33,600 bases of DNA, taken from Planctomycetaceae bacterium (lineage in GTDB: Bacteria > Planctomycetota > Phycisphaerae > Phycisphaerales > SM1A02). The translations under genes and the position numbers were made by a program. A model generated the notes under the pieces. The model was not told the DNA's origin, did not search any database, and saw nothing but the letters and a program-made list of their open reading frames with translations. This document shows positions 1 through 8,914 of this stretch, piece after piece. The DNA is taken from positions 6,238 to 39,837 of the forward strand of contig NYSY01000091.1 of the NCBI GenBank assembly GCA_002683215.1. The letters run 5' to 3'. Within the stretch, counting starts at the first letter, position 1. Each line of letters begins with the position of its first letter.

Positions 1-35
1 TCGACGGTCGGGGTCGGTGTTTCGAAGGTGGTCAC
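1..35 (-). CDS. Possible start of actD (ACIII subunit D), cut by the window edge
   Basis: A GTG codon at 35-33 overlaps the actC stop codon in a GTGA arrangement, and the frame stays open to the window edge, giving [11 protein letters not shown]. Overlapping starts of this kind occur at the actB/actC junction too. In known ACIII operons actD, a DUF3341 membrane subunit, follows actC, so this is where it is expected. Eleven residues cannot identify a family; the call rests on gene order and the overlap only. Confidence 0.35.
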   Translation of the reverse strand, partial: MTTFETPTPTV

Positions 36-1492
36 GACTGGTCTCCGTTCGCGGTCGCCGGGGTGCCGTGGTCGTGCCCGTGATCACCGTGGTGCGGATC
101 GGCGGCGGGCATGACCATCTTCACTTCGGCCATGGCGATCATGGGAAGGAAGCGGCAGAACAGCAGGAACATGGTGAAGAACAGGCCGAAGGCGCCGGCC
201 ATGGTTCCGATGTCGACCCAGGTCGGAGTGAAGAACTCCCACGAGCTGGGAAGGAAGTCGTTCGCGAGCGAACTGACGATGATGACGAAGCGTTCGAACC
301 ACATGCCCACGTTCACCACGAGGCTGAGGAAGAACATCAGCGGGATGCTGGTGCGGATCGCCTTGAACCAGAAGAGCTGCGGCGTGATCACGTTGCAACT
401 CACCATGATCAGATACGCCCACCAGTACTGACCGAAGGCCCGGTTCACGAAGGCGAATTTCTCGTAGATCGCCCCCGAATACCACGCGATGAAGAACTCC
501 ATCGCGTAGGCGTATCCGACGATGCTTCCGGTCACCAGGATGACCTTGTTCATGTTGTCGAGGTGACGCAGCGTGATGAGGTTCTTCAAACCGAACAGCT
601 CGCGGGCGGGGACCGCGAGGGTCACCACCATCGCGAAGCCGGAGAAGACCGCACCCGCCACGAAGTACGGCGGAAAGATCGTGGTGTGCCAGCCGGGAAG
701 CTGAGCGACCGCGAAGTCGAAGGACACCACGGAGTGGACCGAGAGCACCAGCGGGGTGGAAAGCGCCGCGAGCAGGAGATAGGCCCGCTCGTAGCGATGC
801 CAGTGCCGGTTGCTCCCCCGCCAGCCGAGCGCGAAGAGTCCGTAGCCGATCTGCTGGAGCCGTCCCTTGGCCCTGTCGCGAAGCGTCGCGAGGTCGGGGA
901 TCAGCCCGGTGTACCAGAAGAGCAGCGAGACGGTGAAGTAGGTGCTCACCGCGAAGACGTCCCACAGCAGCGGGCTGCGGAACTGCGGCCACATCTCCAT
1001 CTGGTTCGGCAGTGGAAAGAGCCAGTAGACGACCCAGACCCGACCGACGTGGATGCCGGGGAAGATGCCGGCGCACATCACGGCGAAGATGGTCATCGCC
1101 TCCGCGAATCGGTTGATCCCGGTCCGCCAGTTCTGACGGAACAGGAACAGGATCGCCGAGATGAGCGTGCCGGCGTGGCCGATGCCGACCCAGAACACGA
1201 AGTTCGTGATGTCGTACGCCCAGGCGATGGGCGTGTTGAGTCCCCAGACCCCGACGCCCGTGAAGATCAGGTAGAGCACGCAGAAGCCGAGGACGCCGAG
1301 CAGTCCCAGCGCCCCGGCGAACCCGATGTACCAGGCGAGCGGCGCACCGGTCGACTCGCTCACCTTGGCGACCGCATTCGTCACCTGCCCGAACGTGTCC
1401 ATGTTCAACACGAGGGGGGCTCGGGTTCCCGGGACCTCCTCGGTGTTGTCGACGATGCGTCCACCGACCTGGTCTGATCTGATCGAACTCAT
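32..1492 (-). CDS. actC: Alternative complex III subunit C, NrfD/PsrC-type quinol-binding membrane protein
   Basis: A 486-residue polytopic membrane protein of the NrfD/polysulfide reductase subunit family. In ACIII this subunit sits next to the Fe-S protein ActB and takes part in quinol oxidation and possibly proton movement. About ten hydrophobic segments are visible, with family-like stretches such as [19 protein letters not shown] and [12 protein letters not shown]. The length fits ActC/ActF rather than the shorter NrfD proteins. The ATG at 1492 overlaps the actB stop (ATGA), which fixes the start and implies translational coupling. The C-terminus ends in a hydrophilic His-rich tail ([10 protein letters not shown]), echoing the tail of ActB. 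The assignment rests on the neighbours actA and actB; alone it could only be called NrfD-like. Confidence 0.93.
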   Translation of the reverse strand: MSSIRSDQVGGRIVDNTEEVPGTRAPLVLNMDTFGQVTNAVAKVSESTGAPLAWYIGFAGALGLLGVLGFCVLYLIFTGVGVWGLNTPIAWAYDITNFVFWVGIGHAGTLISAILFLFRQNWRTGINRFAEAMTIFAVMCAGIFPGIHVGRVWVVYWLFPLPNQMEMWPQFRSPLLWDVFAVSTYFTVSLLFWYTGLIPDLATLRDRAKGRLQQIGYGLFALGWRGSNRHWHRYERAYLLLAALSTPLVLSVHSVVSFDFAVAQLPGWHTTIFPPYFVAGAVFSGFAMVVTLAVPARELFGLKNLITLRHLDNMNKVILVTGSIVGYAYAMEFFIAWYSGAIYEKFAFVNRAFGQYWWAYLIMVSCNVITPQLFWFKAIRTSIPLMFFLSLVVNVGMWFERFVIIVSSLANDFLPSSWEFFTPTWVDIGTMAGAFGLFFTMFLLFCRFLPMIAMAEVKMVMPAADPHHGDHGHDHGTPATANGDQS

Positions 1493-4400
1493 GATCGCAC
1501 TTCCTCGGCGAGGGTGGTCGCGGCGGCGTGACCGGCGTCATCCGCATGGTGATGATCGTCGTGGCCGGAATCGTCCCCGTGATAGTGGTCGTCATGACCG
1601 GCATCCCGCGGGACCCCGGGGTTCGAGACCTTCGCGAGGTAGCGGACCCGGGTCTTGGTGTTGAGCTCCTCGAGAAGCTGGTAGGAGACCTGCTTCTTCT
1701 GGAGTCGCGTGACCTCGCTCTTCGCGTCGTTGAGGTCGCCGAACACGATGCTTCCGGTGGAGCAGGCCTGCTCGCAGGCGCACTTGATGGCCCCGTCCGG
1801 AATGCTCCAGTCGGGGCTCGTCGCGGCGCCGCCCTCCTGGGCCCACTTGTTCTTGTATTCGATCTTCGCGGCGTTGATCCGCTGCACGCAGAAGGAGCAC
1901 TTCTCCATCACCCCGCGGTTGCGGACGGTGACGTCGGGGTTCATCTGCATGCGGCGCCACTCGTCGGGACCGCCCGAGGTGTAGTAGTCGGGCTTCACCG
2001 CGAAGAGACCTTCCTGCTCGCGGATCGGCTCTCGTCGCCAGTAGTCGAACCAGTTGAACCGCCGCACCTTGTACGGACAGTTGTTGCTGCAGTAACGGGT
2101 GCCGATGCAGCGGTTGTAGACCATCACGTTGAGACCGTCCTTGTCGTGGACGGTGGCCGCCACCGGACAGACCTGCTCGCACGGCGCGTTCTCACACTGC
2201 ATGCAGGTGACGGGCTGGACGAAGACCGCTTCCGGCGAGGCGGGATCGTCGCCCTTGAAGTACCGATCGATGCGGATCCAGTGCATCTCGCGACCGCGGG
2301 CGATCTGGTCCTTGCCCACGATGGGGATGTTGTTCTCCGCCTGGCATGCGGTCACGCACGAGCCGCAACCGATGCAGGTGTTGAGATCGATCGACATGGC
2401 CCAGCGGAACTTCGCGCCGTCGAGGTTCGTCTCCTCCCACAGGCTCAACCGGTGGGCGACGTGCACGCGATGCTTCGCGAAGTCGGGATGGCCACGGTAG
2501 TCGTCGAGATTCGTCTCGCGAATCAGGGTCGGAAGCCGCTCCTGAATGCCGGCGAGCGGGACCGCGGGGATCAGGGCGTCCATGGCCCCGTGGTCCTGGG
2601 TCTGGGCGAACGAGTAGGTGCCGCCGGTCGACGACATCGTCGCGCCGTCGGCGATCCAGGGGTTGGCAGTGGTTCGCACCCGGTACGCATCGAATCCGGC
2701 GCCATCCGCGATCGGTCCCGCATCGGCGCCCTGGCCCCAGCCGAGGGAGATCGCGACGGTGTTCGCGGCCATGCCGGGGACGGGGAAGATGGCGGCTTCG
2801 ATCTCGCGACCGCCGACCTTCACCGAGACCACGTCGCCCGTCTTCAGGCCGCGGGCCTTGTAGAGCGAGGGACTGATCAGCAGGGCGTTGTCCCAGGTGA
2901 TCTTGGTCACCGCGTCGGGGAGTTCCTGGAGCCAGCCGAGGTTGGCGAAGCGGCCGTCGTAGACGCGGGCGTCGGTGGTGAAGACCAGCTCGAGATCATC
3001 CGCGGCGATCTTCGACCGCTCGGCCGCGAGACTCGCGACACCACCCGCGATCCGGCCGGCATCGAGGGCCGGGGTGTTCGTCGGCCACGACGTGGCGTCG
3101 ATGATCCCCGCATCCAGAATCCGACGCCAGTGCGATTCGAAGGTGGTTCCGGAGGTCCGCGATCGCTCGGCCTCGGTGGCGCGGACGATGTCGTAGCCGT
3201 CCCTCGGCTCCGCACCCGCCAACTGGGCGAGCAGCTCGATCGGGCTCCAGCCCTTCTGGACGATGGGCATCATCGGCTGGATCGTGGGCTGCACGATCGA
3301 GATGGTGCCGTCGTAGGCTCGGACGTCGCCCCAGCTTTCGAGGAAGTGCGTTCGCGGAAGGTGCCAGGTCGAGGCCACGGAGGTCGCGTTCGCCCGCAGC
3401 GAAAGGTGGACGGTCTCCTTCGCGCGTCCCATCGCGTCGGCGAAGTCGAGATCCGCCGGTGCGTCGTAGACCGGGTTGCCGCCGATCATCACCAGCGTCT
3501 CCACGGCGCCGGCGCCGAGGGCGTCGGTCAGCGCGCGGATGCTCGCGGTGCGGGACGGGGCCGGGTTGGCGGTGTAGGCCACCGTCTTCCCCAGGTTCCC
3601 GAGTGCGTCGTTGATCGCCGCGGCCATCGCGTGAACCGCGGGCGGCTGGCCTCCGCCGGCCATCACGATGCAACGTCCCGGATGGGCCTTGAGATCGCGG
3701 ATCATCGCGTCGAGGATCTCGGCGTTCCGTCCTTCGAAGGTCGCGGTTCCCGCGAGCGCTTCCAGCCCGTCCATCGAGACGCCGAGGCCCCGGGCGATCG
3801 AGGCCGCCACTGCAGCCACGTCGCCGTTTCGGACCGCCATCCGATCGTCCGCGCTCATGCCGGTGATCGAGAGCACGCCTTCCACCGCGTAGACGCGGCT
3901 GAGCTTCTGGTCCTCGGAGTTCTTCGCGTCGAGCCGACGGTTCGAGGCCCAGTCGCGGGCCAGCCGGCTCGCGTTGGGATGCGTCGAAAGCGGATCGGCG
4001 TCGAGGCACACCACGATGTCGGCCTCTTCGAGATTCGGGTGGACGCGCTGAGGAGCGCCGAAGGCGATCTCGGTGCCCGCACGCTGCTGGTCGCCGGTGA
4101 TGGGTTCCCACTCGTGCCAGGTCGCCTTCGGAAAGGCGTCCATGAACTCGGCCCGCATGCGATCCATGCTGGGACTGCCCGAACATTCGGCGAGAACCGC
4201 AAGACCGGCGCCGCCGGACTTCCGAAGCTCGATGCCGAAACGCTGGTCGGACCAGGTCGCGAACGCCGCCGCATCGGACGCCTCGTCGTCGCGGTGCACG
4301 GAACGACTGCGGTGCGGGTCGTACGCCTCGAGGAGCCCGCTCTGGGTGATCGAATCGCAGGCGCCGACCGACGTCGGGTGATCCGGATTTCCTTCGAGGT

Positions 4401-4800
4401 TGATCGGGCGGCCGTCGATGCTCCTGACCAGCAGCCCCTTGGCCACCCCCCCACGCTCGCACGCGGAGGCGAAGTACACCGGGTTTCCGGGAACCCGGCC
4501 CGCGGGACGCGCGGAATAGGGCACGATGTGCGACTCGGGGATTCGGCGACAGGCGGCCACGCCCAGACCGGCCAGCGCGAACGAGGCGCCCATCAGCTTC
4601 ATGAACTGGCGACGGTCCTCACCGGCGAGCAGGTCCGCGTCGGACGGGAACTCGCGGTGCATCCACGCTCGAAAGTCCTCGGTGTCCTGGAGGTCGTCGA
4701 GACTGCGCCAGTACGCGCGGCGAGCCGGCACCACGGGGGCGTCGTCTCGCGTGCAGCCGGTGTCCTCGGGACGTTCCTCTCCTTGGTTCAGCGATGACAT
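1489..4800 (-). CDS. actB: Alternative complex III subunit B, molybdopterin-oxidoreductase-like/Fe-S fusion
   Basis: A 1103-residue protein with the two-part ActB layout: an N-terminal domain resembling molybdopterin oxidoreductases (in characterised ACIII it lacks the cofactor) and a C-terminal ferredoxin-like domain that passes electrons from quinol towards the cytochrome subunits. The N-terminus has the extended Tat signal of this family: YWRSLDDL near residue 30, HREFP near 48, then RRQFMKLMG with arginines at 63-64. A lipobox-like VAAC follows at 81-84. Fe-S motifs start at about 809 (CIGCGSC), 866 (CMQC), 898 (CIGTRYC) and 968 (CSFC). The tail from about 1069 is very rich in His and Asp. 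The start is ATG at 4800, overlapping the actA stop by 13 bases; the frame is open further upstream but only as a shadow of actA. Confidence 0.95.
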   Translation of the reverse strand: MSSLNQGEERPEDTGCTRDDAPVVPARRAYWRSLDDLQDTEDFRAWMHREFPSDADLLAGEDRRQFMKLMGASFALAGLGVAACRRIPESHIVPYSARPAGRVPGNPVYFASACERGGVAKGLLVRSIDGRPINLEGNPDHPTSVGACDSITQSGLLEAYDPHRSRSVHRDDEASDAAAFATWSDQRFGIELRKSGGAGLAVLAECSGSPSMDRMRAEFMDAFPKATWHEWEPITGDQQRAGTEIAFGAPQRVHPNLEEADIVVCLDADPLSTHPNASRLARDWASNRRLDAKNSEDQKLSRVYAVEGVLSITGMSADDRMAVRNGDVAAVAASIARGLGVSMDGLEALAGTATFEGRNAEILDAMIRDLKAHPGRCIVMAGGGQPPAVHAMAAAINDALGNLGKTVAYTANPAPSRTASIRALTDALGAGAVETLVMIGGNPVYDAPADLDFADAMGRAKETVHLSLRANATSVASTWHLPRTHFLESWGDVRAYDGTISIVQPTIQPMMPIVQKGWSPIELLAQLAGAEPRDGYDIVRATEAERSRTSGTTFESHWRRILDAGIIDATSWPTNTPALDAGRIAGGVASLAAERSKIAADDLELVFTTDARVYDGRFANLGWLQELPDAVTKITWDNALLISPSLYKARGLKTGDVVSVKVGGREIEAAIFPVPGMAANTVAISLGWGQGADAGPIADGAGFDAYRVRTTANPWIADGATMSSTGGTYSFAQTQDHGAMDALIPAVPLAGIQERLPTLIRETNLDDYRGHPDFAKHRVHVAHRLSLWEETNLDGAKFRWAMSIDLNTCIGCGSCVTACQAENNIPIVGKDQIARGREMHWIRIDRYFKGDDPASPEAVFVQPVTCMQCENAPCEQVCPVAATVHDKDGLNVMVYNRCIGTRYCSNNCPYKVRRFNWFDYWRREPIREQEGLFAVKPDYYTSGGPDEWRRMQMNPDVTVRNRGVMEKCSFCVQRINAAKIEYKNKWAQEGGAATSPDWSIPDGAIKCACEQACSTGSIVFGDLNDAKSEVTRLQKKQVSYQLLEELNTKTRVRYLAKVSNPGVPRDAGHDDHYHGDDSGHDDHHHADDAGHAAATTLAEEVRS

Positions 4801-5441
4801 GTGGAGCAGTTTTCCGAGGGGTTGATGTGGTAGAGGTCCTTCAACGCGACCCGTTCCTCGTAGGAGAGTTCGGTCCGCTGGTCGTAGGCGAGGTTGGTCA
4901 CTTCGGACACCGGCCGCAGTCGGTCCACCGGATTGCGGTGGCAATCCAGACACCAGCCCATCGAGAGCGTCTCGTGGCGGACCACGACCTCCATCTGGTC
5001 GACCCGGCCGTGGCACTCGACGCACCCGACCCCGCGGTTGACGTGCGCCGAGTGATCGAAGTATGCGTAGTCGGCGATGCGGTTCACCCAGACCCACTCG
5101 ATCGCCTCGCCCGTCTCGTAGCTGTTGATCACCTTCTCGAGCTTGCGGCTCTCCGGCCGGACGCCGGCGTGGCAGTTCATGCAGGTCTGGGTCGGCGGTA
5201 CCGCGGCGTGCGCCGCGGACTCGACCGTGTTGTGGCAGTAGCGGCAGTCCATGCCGAGCTCACCCGCATGCAGCGCGTGGCTGAACGGAACAGGCTGGGG
5301 CGGTTGGTAGCCGACTTCGAGCGTCTTCGGACTGAAGCCGTACGCCACGAACATCACCACATAAAGGGGGAGGAGCGCACCGACCACCGCGAGCGTGGGA
5401 AGGAGGGCGTTGCTCCAACGAGGGAAAAGAAATCTGCTCAT
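4788..5441 (-). CDS. actA: Alternative complex III subunit A, pentaheme cytochrome c
   Basis: A 217-residue membrane-anchored multiheme cytochrome, first gene of the ACIII operon. One hydrophobic segment at residues 11-35 acts as an uncleaved signal anchor. Five CXXCH heme-attachment motifs follow at 66-70 (CRYCH), 87-91 (CMNCH), 140-144 (CVECH), 164-168 (CLDCH) and 212-216 (CSTCH), the last only one residue from the C-terminus. Five hemes is the standard ActA count; they carry electrons from ActB to ActE or an oxidase. I chose ATG at 5441. The frame is open up to an ATG at 5582, but that would translate a promoter-like sequence and an inverted repeat, and the extra 47 residues look unlike an export signal. 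No clear ribosome binding site precedes 5441. Confidence 0.93.
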   Translation of the reverse strand: MSRFLFPRWSNALLPTLAVVGALLPLYVVMFVAYGFSPKTLEVGYQPPQPVPFSHALHAGELGMDCRYCHNTVESAAHAAVPPTQTCMNCHAGVRPESRKLEKVINSYETGEAIEWVWVNRIADYAYFDHSAHVNRGVGCVECHGRVDQMEVVVRHETLSMGWCLDCHRNPVDRLRPVSEVTNLAYDQRTELSYEERVALKDLYHINPSENCSTCHR

Positions 5442-5501
5442 CGCGAATGGGTCCGTGACATCGGCCTCGCCGGGTACCGCCGGGGTGACGTGGCGGCGAT
5501 A

Positions 5502-5527
5502 AACTTCGTTCCATAATTCACGAAGTT
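5502..5527. promoter_or_regulatory. Perfect inverted repeat at the ACIII promoter, candidate operator or leader hairpin
   Basis: The arms AACTTCGT (5502-5509) and ACGAAGTT (5520-5527) are perfect 8-bp inverted repeats around a 10-base AT-rich spacer (5510-5519). The arms lie just downstream of the predicted transcription start of the actA operon, a usual position for a repressor operator or a leader stem-loop. The binding factor, if any, is unknown. Confidence 0.5.
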
Positions 5528-5536
5528 GAACATTCC

Positions 5537-5566
5537 ATTTTATCCCCACCTGATGATTGGGGTCAA
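5537..5566 (-). promoter_or_regulatory. Sigma70-like promoter of the ACIII operon
   Basis: Read on the minus strand, TTGACC (5566-5561) and TAAAAT (5542-5537) are separated by 18 bases, close to a bacterial sigma70 consensus. Transcription would begin near 5530, giving an actA leader of about 90 bases that includes the inverted repeat at 5502-5527. This supports the actA start at 5441 rather than 5582. Confidence 0.55.
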
Positions 5567-5795
5567 TGATAGACCTGCCCACAACAGAGAAACTGGACGT
5601 CGAATCAGCCGACCTGGAATGAAAAATCGGGTGTTTGAATATCGGTCGAGCGGCCTGAAAAGCCCGAATGAAGACATTTTGGTCGCGGTCTTTCGAGCCC
5701 CAGCGTCACCCCTGAATCTCGATTTCAGGACTCCAAACGATGTCGCCAAGGCCCAACCAATGCCGCCCCGGCTGGTCGCCAATATCCGACACAAT

Positions 5796-5833
5796 CCAAA
5801 AAAGTCCATTTTGGCGCAAATAAGGCTTTTTTT
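5796..5833 (-). terminator. Terminator-like hairpins after the transporter gene
   Basis: About 13 bases after the transporter stop lie two alternative AT-rich pairings: arms CCAAAA (5796-5801) and TTTTGG (5809-5814), and a longer pairing of AAAAAAG (5798-5804) with CTTTTTT (5826-5832). T-runs lie on either strand, so it may work in both directions. Stems are weak, so confidence is modest. Confidence 0.4.
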
Positions 5834-5845
5834 CGTCGTGTCCGA

Positions 5846-7963
5846 TCACTGCGGCGGTGCGGAGGGGGGTTCCGGCAGATAGGCCGTCTTCAAGGTGGCG
5901 ATCGCCTCCTCGTCACCAATGACCGTCAAACGATCATCGGATTCCAACTGAAGGCCTCCGGTGGGCACGAGGGTCCTGCTGCCCCGGCGGACCAGCGCGA
6001 CCAGCGATCCCGACGGAAAATCGACTTCACGAATTTTGAGGCCGGCGATCGCTTCGGCGGGTGATCCGGGCTCCAGAACCAGCGACAGGTAACGATCGTC
6101 CCGCAGCAGCACCTCGCGGAGGGCTTGATGGCTGCGGGCCGAGGACCAGGCATCCTGGAATCCTTCCTGCTCCACGCAACCGGCGAGCTGCGCCAGGATC
6201 CGGAGGTGCAACGCCGGATCACCGGCGGGACTCACGAGGAAGAAGATCGCCCGCACGTCCCGATGCCTCGTGGTGGACGGCATCGATTCGCCGACGTCGA
6301 TCGAGATGCCTCGCCTCGATCGGACCACGACGAGGTAAGGCCGGGAGATGTCCGGAAGTCGGAGGTGCGGCAGTGCGACACCGCGGGTGACCGGGGTCGC
6401 ACCGACCCGCGTGCCCTCGAGGAACTGCGACGCGATCCGGGCGGCATCGATGCCCACCATCGGGGCGAGTCGATCGGCCGCCTTCGCCGTCATCTCCTCG
6501 AAGTCCGCCCCCTCCCCCGCCTCCATGATCTCGGAAGTCGCGACGACCTCGTCGAACGGATCGTCGGCGCGAAGACCACGTTCCTTCATGATCCCGCGGA
6601 GTTCGGTGTCCAGACCGTCGAATCGGCGCTGGCCGAGTCGCGCGAAGACGTGGTAGATCGCGCCGCCGCGGTCGATCCGCTTGCTCGCGTAGGCGAAGAA
6701 CCAGACCACGCCGAGCACCACCATGCCGACCGCGAAGAGCGTCGGCGCGGTGCCCATCTGCGTGATCAGCCAGCAGGGACCGAGGATTCCCGCGAGCGGA
6801 ACCCACGGATACAACGGCGTCCGGAAGCTCGGATCGTACGACTCGATGTTGCTCTCCCGCATCACGATCACCGCGAAGCAGATCAACGCGAAGAGCACGA
6901 GCTGGAACGCGCTCGCGAGCTTCGCGATCGAGAGCACGTCGATGAAGAGAATGCAGAAGATCACCGCACCCACCGTGAGCAGCAGCGAGACGATCGGAAT
7001 TCCGTTCTTGTTGATGCTGCGGAAGATCCCGGGGATCAGGTGATCCCGGCTCATCGCGAGGGGGTATCGCGAGGAACTCATGATGCCCGCGTTCGCGACC
7101 GACATGAACGCGAAGAGCGCCGCGACGGTCACCAGGACGAGCCCCGTGGTTCCCGCGAACGATCGAGCCGCATCGCCGACCGGCGTGAGGCTCTTGGCGA
7201 GCTCCGCCGGCGGCGTCACGCCGACGATCACGATCATGCCGACGAGGTAGACCGCCACCGCGGTGCCGAGCCCGAGGAAGATTCCCAGCGGGAGGTTGCG
7301 CTGCGGATTCTCGACCTCCTCGGCGACGCTCGCGACCTTGGTCACGCCGACGTAGCTGATGAAGACCAGTCCGGCGGTCGCGAACACGCTCGCCCCGCCC
7401 TTGTCGAAGAATCCCGAGAAACGCGCGGTGTCGATCGCGAACGTGCCCTGCACCATGAACCATCCGAGCAGGGTGAGCAGTCCGATCACCATCACGATCT
7501 GAAAGCGGGTGGTCGCCTTCGCGCCCATGAAGTTCACCCCGCCGAACAGCAGGGCGAGCGCCACCGCGATCCCCTCGATCGGCGCGTCCGCGAAGAACAG
7601 CGTGATGTACGCGCCCATGCCGACCAGCGCGAACGACGCCTTCAGGAGCAGGGCGAGCCAGGTGCCGAGACCACCGATCGTGCCCGCGACGGGCCCGAGG
7701 CTTCGATCGAGGAAGAAGTAGGTTCCGCCGGCCTTCGGCATCGCGGTCGCGAGCTCCACCTTGCAGAGCATCGGGGCGACCATCATGGCGGCCGCCACCA
7801 GATAGGCGACGATCACCGCCGGACCCGCCTGCTGGAAGGCGAGTCCCGGCAGGAGGAAGAACCCGGCGCTCAACGTGGTGCCGGTCGCGACGGCGAAGAC
7901 GCCGAAGAGATTCAACTCCTTCTTGAGGGTCGGGGCGGTCGGTGCGCTTTCTTCGGCGGCCAT
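5846..7963 (-). CDS. APC-family transporter fused to PTS EIIA-2-like and TrkA-C-like domains
   Basis: A 705-residue fusion. Residues 1-430 form a permease of the amino acid-polyamine-organocation superfamily, with about twelve hydrophobic segments and the early GTTLSAGFFLLPG stretch matching the unwound substrate-binding helix 1 of APC proteins. Residues 470-620 resemble the phosphotransferase EIIA-2 domain (mannitol/fructose/nitrogen type), with the expected phosphorylatable histidine at 533 in GVALPHLRLP. Residues 628-697 resemble the TrkA-C/RCK-C ligand-binding domain. The soluble part probably regulates the permease; the substrate (amino acid, possibly K+ or another cation) cannot be told. 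The start is ATG at 7963 (MAAEESAPT); an ATG at 8002 adds 13 Pro/Arg-rich residues. It diverges from the tatD gene. Confidence 0.88.
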   Translation of the reverse strand: MAAEESAPTAPTLKKELNLFGVFAVATGTTLSAGFFLLPGLAFQQAGPAVIVAYLVAAAMMVAPMLCKVELATAMPKAGGTYFFLDRSLGPVAGTIGGLGTWLALLLKASFALVGMGAYITLFFADAPIEGIAVALALLFGGVNFMGAKATTRFQIVMVIGLLTLLGWFMVQGTFAIDTARFSGFFDKGGASVFATAGLVFISYVGVTKVASVAEEVENPQRNLPLGIFLGLGTAVAVYLVGMIVIVGVTPPAELAKSLTPVGDAARSFAGTTGLVLVTVAALFAFMSVANAGIMSSSRYPLAMSRDHLIPGIFRSINKNGIPIVSLLLTVGAVIFCILFIDVLSIAKLASAFQLVLFALICFAVIVMRESNIESYDPSFRTPLYPWVPLAGILGPCWLITQMGTAPTLFAVGMVVLGVVWFFAYASKRIDRGGAIYHVFARLGQRRFDGLDTELRGIMKERGLRADDPFDEVVATSEIMEAGEGADFEEMTAKAADRLAPMVGIDAARIASQFLEGTRVGATPVTRGVALPHLRLPDISRPYLVVVRSRRGISIDVGESMPSTTRHRDVRAIFFLVSPAGDPALHLRILAQLAGCVEQEGFQDAWSSARSHQALREVLLRDDRYLSLVLEPGSPAEAIAGLKIREVDFPSGSLVALVRRGSRTLVPTGGLQLESDDRLTVIGDEEAIATLKTAYLPEPPSAPPQ

Positions 7964-7995
7964 GGCGTGAAGTCCTCGTGGTCCCGGTCGTCGAA

Positions 7996-8009
7996 GCGGC
8001 ACGTGCCGC
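7996..8009. promoter_or_regulatory. Perfect 14-bp palindrome in the transporter/tatD divergent region
   Basis: GCGGCACGTGCCGC is a perfect 14-bp palindrome centred on CACGTG, placed in the 109-base gap between the start codons of the divergent transporter (7963, minus) and tatD (8073, plus). The position suits a dimeric repressor acting on one or both genes. No clear promoter hexamers are visible, and GC-rich palindromes can arise by chance. Confidence 0.35.
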
Positions 8010-8072
8010 GTCCGGCAGATGGTACTCGCCCGCGACTCGACGTCACGAGGGCGGGAGACGTATCCTCACCGC

Positions 8073-8861
8073 GTGTTCGACACCCACTGCCATCTGACCT
8101 TCGACTGCTTCGAGCACCGGATCGACGCGGTGCTCGCCGACGCCCGGAAAGCCGGCGTCCGGGGCTGCATCTCGATCTCGACCACGACCGCGGACCTTCC
8201 GCGACTCACGGCGCTCACGGACCTTCATCCCATGGTCTGGTGCTCCTCTGGCGTCCATCCGCTCTACAGCGACCGCCCCATCGACTGGGCCGCGATGGAG
8301 ACCGCCGCCCGCCACCCCAGATGCGTCGCGTGGGGCGAGCTCGGTCTCGATCACCACTATTCCGAGCCGGCTCGCGACCTGCAGCGGTCCGTGCTGGAGG
8401 AACAGCTCGCTCGGATCGAGGCCTGGACCGAGGTGGGGCTGGCGAAACCCGTCGTCGTCCACTGCCGGAAGGCCTTCGAAGACCTGATCCCGATCCTCGA
8501 CGCCTCGACGCTTCCGAACGACCGGTTCGTCTTTCACTGCTTCACGGGCGACGAATCCGACGCCCGAGCGGTGCTCGACTTCGGAGGATGGCTCTCGTTC
8601 ACCGGCATCGTCACCTTCTCGAACGCCGCGGAAGTCGCCCGGGCGAGCGATCTGGTTCCGGACGATCGGATCATGGTCGAGACGGACGCCCCCTTCCTGA
8701 CGCCGGAACCGCACCGGAACGTCCGGCCCAACGAACCCCGCTACGTCGGATGCACCGCCGCCTTCCTGGCCGCACGGCGGGGCCGGGATCCGAGTGCCTT
8801 CGAGGATCTCCTCGACGCGAACGCGGCCCGATTCTTCGAAATCGAGATCCCGGAGGGGTGA
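8073..8861 (+). CDS. TatD-family metal-dependent DNase
   Basis: A 262-residue TIM-barrel metallohydrolase of the TatD family (3'-5' exonuclease and DNA-repair or turnover roles are known for relatives). The metal ligands are all present: H5 and H7 in DTHCH, E89 in GELGLDHH, H130 in VVVHCRKAF, H155 in FHCFTG and D205 in ETDAPFL. The length is normal for the family. I chose the GTG at 8073, two codons before the DTHCH motif as usual for TatD; an in-frame ATG at 8019 would add 18 residues unlike the family and reach into the shared control region. It leads a plus-strand set with tatC, tadA and a HAD phosphatase; a tatD-tatC pairing is also seen in enterobacteria. YcfH/YabD-type paralogues cannot be excluded. 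Confidence 0.88.
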   Translation: MFDTHCHLTFDCFEHRIDAVLADARKAGVRGCISISTTTADLPRLTALTDLHPMVWCSSGVHPLYSDRPIDWAAMETAARHPRCVAWGELGLDHHYSEPARDLQRSVLEEQLARIEAWTEVGLAKPVVVHCRKAFEDLIPILDASTLPNDRFVFHCFTGDESDARAVLDFGGWLSFTGIVTFSNAAEVARASDLVPDDRIMVETDAPFLTPEPHRNVRPNEPRYVGCTAAFLAARRGRDPSAFEDLLDANAARFFEIEIPEG

Positions 8862-8914
8862 ACCGGCCGCGGCCGGGCGTCGTTGCGACCGAGGTCCACT
8901 AGAATCAACGGTCC

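Larger units (their letters stand above)
5442..5845. other. Intergenic region between the ACIII operon and the transporter gene
   Basis: This stretch of about 400 bases is visibly richer in A and T than the genes around it and holds no convincing gene. It contains the ACIII promoter and inverted repeat (listed separately), a small hairpin with arms CCTGAA 5711-5716 and TTCAGG 5724-5729 around a 7-base loop, and an A-tract/T-tract hairpin pair at 5796-5833 just downstream of the transporter stop. Short open frames cross it on both strands but none resembles a protein I know. Confidence 0.7.

Noticed and set aside
1528-4797. Long plus-strand open frame of more than 1000 codons opposite actB
   Set aside because: It is the antisense shadow of a GC-rich gene, rich in Arg, Gly, Val and Asp, with no motif; actB on the other strand has clear Fe-S and Tat motifs.
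5540-5809. Small minus-strand frame (89 codons) in the AT-richer intergenic region
   Set aside because: No family resemblance, no ribosome binding site, and it overlaps the ACIII promoter and a terminator-like hairpin.
6125-8902. Plus-strand open frame of about 925 codons
   Set aside because: Composition is dominated by Arg, Glu, His and Asp as in an antisense frame; it crosses the transporter and then tatD in another frame.
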